Below, piece by piece: positions 52,777 through 60,406 of a stretch of DNA of 64,000 bases (its first letter is position 1; each line of letters starts with the position of its first letter). Under the pieces are notes generated by a model, which saw nothing but the letters and a program-made list of their open reading frames with translations, searched no databases and was not told the origin of the DNA. Position numbers and translations under genes: made by a program. The stretch lies in contig NZ_JAHAJN010000002.1 of the NCBI RefSeq assembly GCF_018372215.1, forward strand, positions 117,434 through 181,433. The letters run 5' to 3'. The stretch comes from Negativicoccus succinicivorans (GTDB lineage: Bacteria; Bacillota; Negativicutes; Veillonellales; Negativicoccaceae).

Positions 52777-53697
52777 ATGGAGTTGTTGCATTTACAATAC
52801 TTCAGCGAAGTCGCACACTGGAAATCTTTCACGCGCGCCTCGCAAAGTCTGCACATCAGTCAGCCGTCGATTTCCAAAGCTATCCGCGCGTTGGAAGAGC
52901 GTTGGGGCGTGCAACTTTTTCATCGCCAGGGTAAGACGATCGCGCTGACCGATGCGGGCGAAGTCATCCTGCCGAAAGTGGAAGAATTTCTCGACCAATA
53001 CTATCGGCTGGAGGCGGATATCGTCTCGCCGGAGTTGCGCCGTCAGGGAAAAATCGTCCTCGGCGTCGCGCCGATGGTCGGCACGATTTATCTGCCGGAA
53101 CTGCTGCGCGATTTTTCCGCCGCGTATCCGTATCTCGCCATCGAACTCGTCGAACGTCCGACGGCGGTCGTGGAAGAACTGCTGGAAAGCGGTGCGGTGC
53201 ATTGCGGTTTTTGCATCGTTCCGACGATTAACGGCGATCATGAGACGCTGTTTTTGCCGCGCGAAGAAGTACATGCGTTTTTGCACAAAGACCATCCGCT
53301 CGCGTCCAAAGAGGCGCTTACCATTGAGGATCTCGCCACGACCAAACTCAGTACGTTTACGAATGAAACCACTTTGTATCGTAATCTTATTCGTAATTTT
53401 CAGGCGCGTGAAATGCGGCCGCAAATCGCCATTCAGGCCTATGAATGGAGTTTGCTCGCGGCCTTTGCCGATGCGAATGTCGGCGTCACCTTACTGCCTG
53501 AACCGCTCGGGCGATTCGTGCCGCAACTGTATCCGAATCTCGTCGATCGACCGCTCGTCGACACCGACCTTGCCTGGCGCGCCGCGCTCGTTTGGCAGGA
53601 TAAGCGTTACGCCGGCACCGTCGTCGAACTCTTCGTCGAATATTTCCGCATGTATCAGGGACTCGACACCGTCGCTTCCGCCGCGCATAAAAAATAA
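52777..53697 (+). CDS. LysR family regulator, CidR-like by context
   Basis: A 306-residue LysR-type regulator. The winged HTH spans residues 1-60 (LQYFSEVAHWKSFTRASQSL, then HISQPSISKAIRALEERWG). The ligand domain follows with VLGVAPMVGTIYLPELLRDF. It is divergent from lrgAB with a 125-bp shared promoter region, the same layout as cidR-cidABC, where carbon-acid metabolites are the signal. The start follows AAAGGGGAAG. Confidence 0.87.
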   Translation: MELLHLQYFSEVAHWKSFTRASQSLHISQPSISKAIRALEERWGVQLFHRQGKTIALTDAGEVILPKVEEFLDQYYRLEADIVSPELRRQGKIVLGVAPMVGTIYLPELLRDFSAAYPYLAIELVERPTAVVEELLESGAVHCGFCIVPTINGDHETLFLPREEVHAFLHKDHPLASKEALTIEDLATTKLSTFTNETTLYRNLIRNFQAREMRPQIAIQAYEWSLLAAFADANVGVTLLPEPLGRFVPQLYPNLVDRPLVDTDLAWRAALVWQDKRYAGTVVELFVEYFRMYQGLDTVASAAHKK

Positions 53698-53772
53698 TTC
53701 GCGAGGCATAGATAATTCGCGAAATCATGACCGTATCGCGGAGAAAAACAGTCCTTGCGATTTGGGAAAACG

Positions 53773-53801
53773 AAAAGCCACGGTAAAAAGCCGTGGCTTT
53801 T
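53773..53801 (+). terminator. Terminator of the lysR gene
   Basis: AAAAGCCACGG/CCGTGGCTTTT with a 7-nt loop. Confidence 0.85.
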
Positions 53802-53841
53802 ATTGTATTAGCATATAAAGAAATACTAGAACCAAAAGCAA

Positions 53842-53873
53842 AAAAGCACTTTCCGATATCGGAAAATGCTTTT
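53842..53873 (-). terminator. Terminator of ogt
   Basis: A near-perfect 32-nt palindrome around CCGATATCGG with flanking A and T runs, followed by T6 on the minus strand; it overlaps the ogt stop codon. Confidence 0.75.
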
Positions 53874-54406
53874 CATATGCGCACGCCTTCATGGCGCAGT
53901 AAAAATAATTTCGTTTGTACGCCTTCGCTGTCATGGTAGCCGCCGGGCCCGTTTTGCGCGACGACGCGGTGGCAGGGGATGAAGAGCGGCAGGGGATTGC
54001 GGCCGCAGGCGTTAGCGACGGCGCGAGCGGCGCCGGGACGACCGAGCGCTTGCGCGACGCGACCGTAGGTGACGGTTTCGCCGTAAGGAATTTCCTGCAG
54101 CAAGCGCCAGACCGCCCGATCAAATTCGGTGCCGGCAAGGTCAAAGGGCACGATGAAATGTTGGCGCGTACCGGCGAGGTATTCGTCGATTTGCAAGAGC
54201 GCGGTGTCGAGCCAGTTGGTCGCCTGCTCGATGCCGAAACCGCAACCGGCGATATCAAATTGTTCGGCGGGAGCTTCCCAATGCGCGCGCGCGGCGAGCG
54301 CCGCGGCCGGCGTGAAAGCGATCAAACCGTTTTCGGACGCGCTGAGTGTGGCGTGCCCTTGACCGTACGACCAGGTGTACCGCGCGAGCGGCGTCGGTGT
54401 GGGCAT
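53873..54406 (-). CDS. ogt: Methylated-DNA--protein-cysteine methyltransferase
   Basis: Removes alkyl groups from O6-alkylguanine by transfer to its own cysteine. The 177-residue protein has the acceptor motif PCHRVV (Cys145), the DNA-binding helix YGETVTYGRVAQALGRPGAARAV with the arginine finger, and NPLPLFIPCH. The N-terminal ~85 residues are the divergent domain seen in Ogt-type proteins. AAGGAG precedes the ATG. Monocistronic. Confidence 0.92.
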   Translation of the reverse strand: MPTPTPLARYTWSYGQGHATLSASENGLIAFTPAAALAARAHWEAPAEQFDIAGCGFGIEQATNWLDTALLQIDEYLAGTRQHFIVPFDLAGTEFDRAVWRLLQEIPYGETVTYGRVAQALGRPGAARAVANACGRNPLPLFIPCHRVVAQNGPGGYHDSEGVQTKLFLLRHEGVRI

Positions 54407-54475
54407 AAAAACTCCTTATCAAAAAATGCGATTTACGTAAATACATCAAAACTGTCTTTGCGTATGCGCAGAAGG

Positions 54476-55063
54476 TCAGAATAGCGCGCCTTGCGACCAG
54501 CCGGCTTCGCCTAAGAAAGCGTGCGGGCCGAGACCGAGTTCTCGGAACATGGCGAAGGCGTCAGTATGCTTTGTTTCTCGCAACGCGTGACGGACGATTT
54601 CACCGCAGATCAGTGCGTCTTCATCGGCGCGGTGATGATGAAATGTCAGACCGAGGAAGTCACCGACGCGATTTAGCGCGTACGACGGCAGATCGGGCCA
54701 CACGCGCCGCGCGAGCGTGACGGTGTCGCCGTATTGAAAAGAGGGCAGCGTCAGTCCGTAGTAGGAAAGTGACGCGCGCAAAACTTCCGTGTCGAATTTA
54801 GCATTGTGCGCGACGCAGAAGGTGCCGTCAAAATACGGCGCGAAGTCCTCCCAAACGGCGGCTAACGTCGGCAGGTCCGCGACATCGGCGGGACGAATCT
54901 GATGGATGCGGATATTGTCATCGTCAAATTTCATTTCCGGCGGCGGAAATAAATGCGCGACAGTTTCTTGCGCGCCGTCTTCGGTGAAACGCACGACAGC
55001 GAGCGAGCAGGCGCTGGCGGGCGACTGCGTCGCTGTTTCAAAATCAAAAGCGATAAATTCCAT
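54476..55063 (-). CDS. DEDDh 3'-5' exonuclease (DnaQ/PolC-epsilon-like)
   Basis: A 195-residue single-domain exonuclease. Exo I is FDFETA (Asp7, Glu9), Exo II is in CVAHNAKFDTEVLR (Asp near residue 91) and Exo III is FHHHRADEDALICGEI (His and Asp of the DEDDh set). It resembles the DnaQ-like proteins that act in DNA repair or RNA trimming rather than the polymerase-bound subunit. The ending HAFLGEAGWSQGALF is not a domain I recognise. GGAG precedes the ATG. Confidence 0.88.
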   Translation of the reverse strand: MEFIAFDFETATQSPASACSLAVVRFTEDGAQETVAHLFPPPEMKFDDDNIRIHQIRPADVADLPTLAAVWEDFAPYFDGTFCVAHNAKFDTEVLRASLSYYGLTLPSFQYGDTVTLARRVWPDLPSYALNRVGDFLGLTFHHHRADEDALICGEIVRHALRETKHTDAFAMFRELGLGPHAFLGEAGWSQGALF

Positions 55064-55109
55064 AACGACTCCTTTGTAATGAGGTCATTATACCATGACG
55101 CGGTCGCAG

Positions 55110-55138
55110 GTGACACGTCCTTGGAGCTGTGCTAAAAT
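55110..55138 (+). promoter_or_regulatory. Promoter of the five-gene operon
   Basis: GTGACA, 17-nt spacer, TAAAAT, with TGC before the -10 (extended). Confidence 0.65.
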
Positions 55139-55191
55139 AGTAAATAGAAAAAAATCGATAATACTGAGGAGACTACGAACAGGAGTGAATC

Positions 55192-56124
55192 ATCATTAAT
55201 TTTCAACCGTTTGCCATCGAAGATAAACCGATTTTAGATCGATTTTTCCGTGAACATCATTATGAACAATCGGAATGCGCCTTCGGTACCCTTTTCATTT
55301 GGCAAGACGCGTTTCGCCTAGCCTGGGCGGTCGAAGACGACGTTCTGTTTATTCGCGCGGGTCGGTACGGTCACGAGTTTTTATTACCGCCGTTCGCGGG
55401 CGAAAACAATTCTTTTGTGGGGGGACTGCGCAAAGCCGAAGACTGGTTTGCGGAACAACATTTACCGTTTCTTTTGAAAGGTGTTTCACCGTGGGTCGTG
55501 GAACGGATGCGAGAGCTGTGTCCGAACTGCTACCGCTATGAACGCGACCGCGATAATTTTGAATACATTTATAAGACAAGCGATTTAATTAACCTGCCGG
55601 GCAAGTCGTTGCGGCAAAAGAAAAATCACGTGAACGCGTTTCGGCGGGATTATGTGGGCTACGAGTATGTGAATCTCGGACCGGAGCACAAAGAAGAATG
55701 CTTGGCGGTGGCCGATGAATGGCTGGACGAACACCAGACGACGGAAGATATGGCGGCGGAACGGGTCGGCATCGAACGGGTGTTTGACAACTGGGAAGCG
55801 CTCGGCGTGAAGGGCGGCGCGATTCGGATTTACGGCAAGATCATCGCGTTTTCGATCGGTGAATATATTCACCCGAAGTTGGCGGTTATTCACTTTGAAA
55901 AAGCGAATCCGAATGTGCGCGGCAGTTTCCAAATCATCAATCAGGAATTCGTCAGCCACGCCTGGGCGGATACCGAATTCATCAACCGCGAGGAAGATAT
56001 GGGGATCGATGGTTTGCGGCAGGCGAAAGAAAGCTACCATCCGGATCATTTCGCGGAAAAATATGACGTGTATTTGGCCGACGGCGTTTGTGAAAAGCCG
56101 TTGGCGCGGGAGCTCGGTGAATGA
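55192..56124 (+). CDS. DUF2156 (phosphatidylglycerol lysyltransferase-like) protein, unusual start
   Basis: About 310 residues. The frame starts after a stop at 55186-55188 with ATC ATC ATT AAT; AGGAG at 55181-55185 sits 6 nt before the second ATC. No ATG, GTG or TTG occurs in frame until GTG 55417, which would cut off about 75 conserved-looking residues (INFQPFAIEDKPILDRFFRE, HHYEQSECAFGTLFIWQDAF). I therefore propose an ATC or ATT start. The DUF2156 domain has a double GNAT-like fold (KKNHVNAFRRDYVGYEYVNL, GAIRIYGKIIAFSIGEYI, INQEFVSHAW). Related proteins transfer amino acids from tRNA to lipids, but many are uncharacterised. It overlaps the next gene by 4 bp. Confidence 0.7.
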   Translation: MINFQPFAIEDKPILDRFFREHHYEQSECAFGTLFIWQDAFRLAWAVEDDVLFIRAGRYGHEFLLPPFAGENNSFVGGLRKAEDWFAEQHLPFLLKGVSPWVVERMRELCPNCYRYERDRDNFEYIYKTSDLINLPGKSLRQKKNHVNAFRRDYVGYEYVNLGPEHKEECLAVADEWLDEHQTTEDMAAERVGIERVFDNWEALGVKGGAIRIYGKIIAFSIGEYIHPKLAVIHFEKANPNVRGSFQIINQEFVSHAWADTEFINREEDMGIDGLRQAKESYHPDHFAEKYDVYLADGVCEKPLARELGE

Positions 56125-57290
56125 TACGTACGGCGCAAGAGCGTGACCGCGCGGCGGTAGAGGCGCTCTGGGATTACCACTTTGAAAAACGCGAGGAACC
56201 GTTTTTTCCATTTTATTTTCGGGAATGCTACCGTCCTGAGGAAACGCTTTTATACACCACGGAAACGGGGCTTGCAGCGGCGTTGCATTTGCGGCGCTAC
56301 ACGCTTTCGATTCGCGGCGCGTCCGTGCCGGTGACATATATCGTGGGACTGGCGACGCATCCGGCGGCGCGCGGGCGCGGCTATGCCGGTGCGCTTTTGC
56401 GGGCGGCGCTGGAAGAAGGCAATCGTCTCGGACGCTACGCCAATATTTTGATGCCGTCGGCGGCGGGTTTTTATATCCCGCGCGGCTGGTCGCTGTATTG
56501 CCACCAGTGGCGGCGGCGGAGCGCGTTTGAGTCGCGCGCGCAGGCGTACGCGTTACCGACGGGCGATATTCATTACGAATGGTTGGCGGGGGAAAGTTCC
56601 GTGCAACCGCTTGTCGATTTATATCGGGCGGCGATGGCGGGCGTTTCCGGCTGCGCCGAGAGGGATACGGAATCGTTTGCGCGACTGGTGCGCGGCCAGC
56701 TGGCGGAAGGATACGCGGTAGTCGCGTATGAAGGAGCGCAACCGCTCGGTTATGTATTTTTCTCGCGCCAAGACGAAACATTGCTGGTCGGAGAATGGAT
56801 CGCGCCGACCGCGGCGGGCGATCGCGCGTTGTATCAATTCATTCGTCAACAGGCGGGCGAGTTCAAAGACTGGGTGCGTTTCGCCCCGCTGGATGACGCT
56901 TCCTATCTGGAGTGGCCGGACGGCGCGGAACATATTTACACGCAAAATGAAACGTTTCCGTTCATGATGATTCGCATCGCGGATGTGGCCAAGTTTTGGT
57001 CGCAAATTCCGGCGGCGACCGCCGGCGCGCTGAATGTCGCGGTCACATTGCCGGAGGGCGCGACGGAAACGGTTCGCGTAACAGCGGCGAACGGTCGCAG
57101 TCGCGTCGAGCCGACGCAAGACGCGGCGGATGTGACGACGGATATCGGCACGCTCGGCGTCATGCTCATCGGACGGCTGACGGCCGGCGCCTTGGCGCGC
57201 GCGGGGCGTTTGACGGGGGATGCGCAAGCGATCGCGTTGCTGGATCGATTGTATCCGGCGCAGCGCGTGTATATTAATGAGTGGTATTGA
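56121..57290 (+). CDS. GNAT acetyltransferase with SCP2-like C-terminus (Eis family)
   Basis: A 389-residue protein of the Eis-like group. The first GNAT domain carries VTYIVGLATHPAARGRGYAGALLRAAL, the acetyl-CoA loop. A second GNAT-like region follows (QPLGYVFFSRQDETLLVGEWI). The C-terminal ~100 residues resemble a sterol-carrier-like domain (MMIRIADVAKFWSQIP, TDIGTLGVMLIGRLTAG). Eis-type enzymes acetylate amines, including some aminoglycosides and peptides; no substrate can be claimed here. Coupled to the DUF2156 gene. Confidence 0.85.
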   Translation: MIRTAQERDRAAVEALWDYHFEKREEPFFPFYFRECYRPEETLLYTTETGLAAALHLRRYTLSIRGASVPVTYIVGLATHPAARGRGYAGALLRAALEEGNRLGRYANILMPSAAGFYIPRGWSLYCHQWRRRSAFESRAQAYALPTGDIHYEWLAGESSVQPLVDLYRAAMAGVSGCAERDTESFARLVRGQLAEGYAVVAYEGAQPLGYVFFSRQDETLLVGEWIAPTAAGDRALYQFIRQQAGEFKDWVRFAPLDDASYLEWPDGAEHIYTQNETFPFMMIRIADVAKFWSQIPAATAGALNVAVTLPEGATETVRVTAANGRSRVEPTQDAADVTTDIGTLGVMLIGRLTAGALARAGRLTGDAQAIALLDRLYPAQRVYINEWY

Positions 57291-57365
57291 GCGGCCGACG
57301 GTATGCCGTCGACGATCTTTTGTCGCCGCGGCATTTTAGCCGAACGCAAGGACAAGGAGGACGCA

Positions 57366-57929
57366 ATGCGGGAAATTTACTTGGCGGGAGGATGCTTCTG
57401 GGGACTGGAAGAAGTGTTTTCACGGTTGCCCGGAGTGATCGCGACGGAAGTCGGCTACGCCAACAGCAAGCAGGCGGCGCCGAGCTATGAAGATGTATGC
57501 ACGGATGCAACCGGCGCGGCCGAAACGGTCAAGGTAACGTATGATCCGCAAAAGATCGCGTTGACGGACATTCTTGGCGTTTTCTTCACTGTCATTGATC
57601 CGTACAGTAAAAATCGTCAGGGCAATGACATAGGCAGTCAATATCGGACCGGCGTGTACTATACCGATCCCGCCGATGAGTCAATGCTGGAGCAATATTT
57701 TAACCGCTTGCGGCAACGCGGCCAAGAGAGCCCGATGACGATTCATGAAACAACGGCGGCTCGCGGCGGTAAAAAAATACAGACGGAGTTATTGCCGTTG
57801 GAAAATTTTTATACCGCGGAAGAGGAGCATCAAAACTATTTAAAGAAACATCCGCAGGGCTACTGCCATATTAATCTGGCGGCGCTCGAACGCGCCGGCG
57901 TGATTACTGCGGCCGAAACGAAGGAGTGA
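57366..57929 (+). CDS. msrA: Peptide methionine sulfoxide reductase A
   Basis: Repairs methionine-S-sulfoxide in proteins. The 187-residue protein has the catalytic AGGCFWGLEEVF (Cys10), VGYANS, YEDVCT, VFFTVIDPYSKNRQGNDIG followed by SQYRTGVYY, and HQNYLKKHPQGYCHI with a possible resolving cysteine. AAGGAGG precedes ATG 57366; an earlier in-frame start lacks a site. Third gene of the operon. Confidence 0.95.
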   Translation: MREIYLAGGCFWGLEEVFSRLPGVIATEVGYANSKQAAPSYEDVCTDATGAAETVKVTYDPQKIALTDILGVFFTVIDPYSKNRQGNDIGSQYRTGVYYTDPADESMLEQYFNRLRQRGQESPMTIHETTAARGGKKIQTELLPLENFYTAEEEHQNYLKKHPQGYCHINLAALERAGVITAAETKE

Positions 57930-57930
57930 C

Positions 57931-58926
57931 GTGGAGTTGAGCAATATGACCTATGCGCTGGCGGTTCATTTCGCTACCAAAGGCGACGGACGCAAGGCGT
58001 TTTTGAAGACGGCGGAAGACGCGGCGAAAATGTATCAGGCGAGCATCATTCTGCAGCCGAACGGCGATGTGACGCTGGCGGGGATCGCCGCCGATGAAGT
58101 CGCGCCGCTATTGATCGCGACGGGCATGTCGCCGTACGCGGAGTGGCCGCGAGATGTCGTCACCTGCGATATCGAGACGCCGTTGCCGTTGCGCGCGGTC
58201 GGTATGGAAGACGGTTGGGAAGTATTTCTCGGCGATAATGTCTTTGTCGGTTTCGTGAGCATGCCCGATGATGCGGTGCGGATTTTGGAACGCGCGGGCG
58301 CTTTTTACACGAACCAGGAAAAGTTTGAAACGCTGCCGCATTTTGTGGAACGCATCGGGCTGGACGCGTTTCGTCGTGAAGTGCTCGGCGTCGAACCGCT
58401 GACGGACGCTTCGGCCTTGCCGCCGGAATACACGTCGGGGGGCGATTTTTACAATCTCGCATATGATCCCGCGCCACCGACCGACTGGGATGAACGCCCG
58501 GCGGCGCGGACGCTGCATCACGGCGATTTCGTGCGCCCGGATGACAATTTGATGCAAATTCTGACGGTGTATCCGGAGATGGGTCCGCTGTTTATGGAAT
58601 ACGGCATGCATTGCATCGGCTGCGTCATTTCCTACGATGAAAGTCTGTGGGAAGCGTGCCAGGTGCACGGCCTCGATATTTTTGAAATCATGGGCGAAAT
58701 GAATGAATACCTGGCCGACAAACTCGGCAAGGAACTGATCACGGGGGAGACGCCGCTGCAGGAGTTATTCACCATGTATCCGCAGACGGTGAGCGTACTG
58801 CAGGAATACGGCATTTCGTTGCCCGATGAAATGTCCACGACCTTGGGCGCGCTCGCGGCGGAGCAGTCTGTCAGCGAAGTCGATCTTTTGGCGCAAATTC
58901 ATCGTAAATTGCGCAAGGAGGTCTGA
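57931..58926 (+). CDS. DUF1858-domain protein
   Basis: A 331-residue protein. The N-terminal ~80 residues (GDGRKAFLKTAEDAAKMYQA, NGDVTLAGI) may be a ferredoxin-like half domain as in sulfite/nitrite reductases; this is tentative. The C-terminal half holds two DUF1858-type repeats. The first contains MQILTVYPEMGPLFMEYGMH followed by CIGC (Cys pair near residues 226-229), as in proteins that sit beside hybrid-cluster or redox enzymes. The second (LQELFTMYPQTVSVLQEYGI) lacks cysteines. A GTG start follows AAGGAG. A redox role is suggested by msrA next to it. Confidence 0.75.
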   Translation: MELSNMTYALAVHFATKGDGRKAFLKTAEDAAKMYQASIILQPNGDVTLAGIAADEVAPLLIATGMSPYAEWPRDVVTCDIETPLPLRAVGMEDGWEVFLGDNVFVGFVSMPDDAVRILERAGAFYTNQEKFETLPHFVERIGLDAFRREVLGVEPLTDASALPPEYTSGGDFYNLAYDPAPPTDWDERPAARTLHHGDFVRPDDNLMQILTVYPEMGPLFMEYGMHCIGCVISYDESLWEACQVHGLDIFEIMGEMNEYLADKLGKELITGETPLQELFTMYPQTVSVLQEYGISLPDEMSTTLGALAAEQSVSEVDLLAQIHRKLRKEV

Positions 58927-59579
58927 TGGAAACCAATCGAGCAGCGCTTATTTACGCGCAGGCGGCCGCGAGCGACGGCCGCTTTCTGCGTTTGCACGCG
59001 GCGGCGCGCCGCGTTTTCGGGCAGGAGGCGGATCGGCGGTACGCGGAGGCCGTTTTACAATACGGCAAACCGCAGACGCCGGACTACCGTTTGGAAGATC
59101 TGTTGCCCGCTGATACGGACGATCTGACGCCATTGGCGACAGTGGTGCGCACGGCGCTCACGCGCGAGGCGGCATATATCGCGGCGCTCTATGATTTCGA
59201 GGTGGCGCCGGCATCGGAACTGACCGCCGGTATTTGGACGCGCGACGGCCAGCGGCAAGGGATGGAAGCGCGACGTTCGGCGCTGTCGGTCGACACGGCA
59301 CTAGAAGCGGCGCAGACGTTGACGCAAAGTCTGTGGGGGCTCCCGACGTGGCCGCAGGAAGTCAACGTATTGGCGGCGAGTGACGAGCTTTTCGCCTGGG
59401 AAATGCCGTTGCCGTTTTTGCAGGATATTTGGCGGGACATCGAACTCGCGCAGGAAGAATGGTTGACGCTTTGGGCGCTGTGGTTGCGCGCGTACGTACA
59501 CGCGCTCACGCCCGCGTGTCATTTTGTCGCGGACGAGACGACGTCGCCGCAACGTTTCATCATCACGAAAGTAAAATAA
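58926..59579 (+). CDS. Hypothetical protein, unknown function
   Basis: I do not recognise this 217-residue protein. It is largely alpha-helical by composition, Ala- and Leu-rich, with no signal peptide, membrane helix or obvious catalytic motif. It has conserved-looking stretches such as LHAAARRVFGQEADRRYAEA and the Trp-rich LPTWPQEVNV, FLQDIWRDIELAQEEWLTLW. It overlaps the DUF1858 gene by one base (TGATG), so the two are tightly coupled and may act together, perhaps as a chaperone-like partner. Last gene of the operon. Confidence 0.7.
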   Translation: METNRAALIYAQAAASDGRFLRLHAAARRVFGQEADRRYAEAVLQYGKPQTPDYRLEDLLPADTDDLTPLATVVRTALTREAAYIAALYDFEVAPASELTAGIWTRDGQRQGMEARRSALSVDTALEAAQTLTQSLWGLPTWPQEVNVLAASDELFAWEMPLPFLQDIWRDIELAQEEWLTLWALWLRAYVHALTPACHFVADETTSPQRFIITKVK

Positions 59580-59585
59580 GACAAT

Positions 59586-59613
59586 AAAAAACACTCCGTG
59601 CGGAGTGTTTTTT
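59586..59613. terminator. Bidirectional terminator between the operon and lepB
   Basis: AAAAAACACTCCG/CGGAGTGTTTTTT hairpin between converging genes. Confidence 0.9.
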
Positions 59614-59618
59614 ATTGC

Positions 59619-60185
59619 TTAAAATTCGTACACCACATTACCTAAAATATGACCAATCGGTACGGGGCCGATGTAGCGGCTGTCGCTGGAGTGGTTGCGG
59701 TTGTCGCCCATGACGAACACGGTGCCCTCGGGAACGATAAACTCACCGTCTAAGTTAAATTTCATCGGTTCGTTGATGTACGGTTCGTTCAGCGCGCGGC
59801 CGTTGCGGTAAACATGCCCGTCGCGGAAACCGAGACGATCACCCGGATGAGCGATGACGCGTTTGACCCAAATGTAATTCGCCGCGTACGAGGAATCCAC
59901 AAGCGACATGTAGTTGTACGCAGGCTCCGCGAAATCATCACCCCAATCGCGCGGCCGTTGCGTGCGGCTGTCGATGATGACGATTTGCCCGTAGTCGGGC
60001 AGCTCCCGCAGCACGTGGCTGATTTTGGAAACTAATAAATACTGACCGTTATGCAGCGTCGGCACCATCGATTCGCCGGCGACGCGGGTCGGCACAAAAA
60101 TAAAAATATGAATCAGCATGGCCAACGCCAATGCCACAATGATGGAATAAATCCAATCCCATACTTCTTTCCAAAAATGATTCAT
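59619..60185 (-). CDS. lepB: Signal peptidase I
   Basis: Cleaves signal peptides of exported proteins at the membrane. A 188-residue protein with one N-terminal helix (residues ~10-32), Ser39 in AGESMVPTL, Lys108 in YIWVKRVIAHPGD and box E GDNRNHSSDSRYIG. It is a Ser-Lys protease of standard size. AGGAGG precedes the ATG, with its own promoter upstream. Confidence 0.96.
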   Translation of the reverse strand: MNHFWKEVWDWIYSIIVALALAMLIHIFIFVPTRVAGESMVPTLHNGQYLLVSKISHVLRELPDYGQIVIIDSRTQRPRDWGDDFAEPAYNYMSLVDSSYAANYIWVKRVIAHPGDRLGFRDGHVYRNGRALNEPYINEPMKFNLDGEFIVPEGTVFVMGDNRNHSSDSRYIGPVPIGHILGNVVYEF

Positions 60186-60216
60186 AAGTCCTCCTCACAG
60201 TTTCATTCATTTATTT

Positions 60217-60245
60217 ATTGTAGCAATTGACCCCAAAACTGGCAA
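60217..60245 (-). promoter_or_regulatory. Promoter of lepB
   Basis: Minus-strand TTGCCA, 17-nt spacer, TACAAT. Confidence 0.75.
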
Positions 60246-60406
60246 GAATAAAAGCGCGAACACGGAAATTTATCAGGTTACACTAATCATTCATAAAACG
60301 CAAATAGTATACAACATATGTTCATTTCGTATACACGGTATTTTTGAAGATTTTTTGTGATAGTATAGAAAACGTAATGTTTTTAGCAAAAGAAAGAGGA
60401 GAATAA

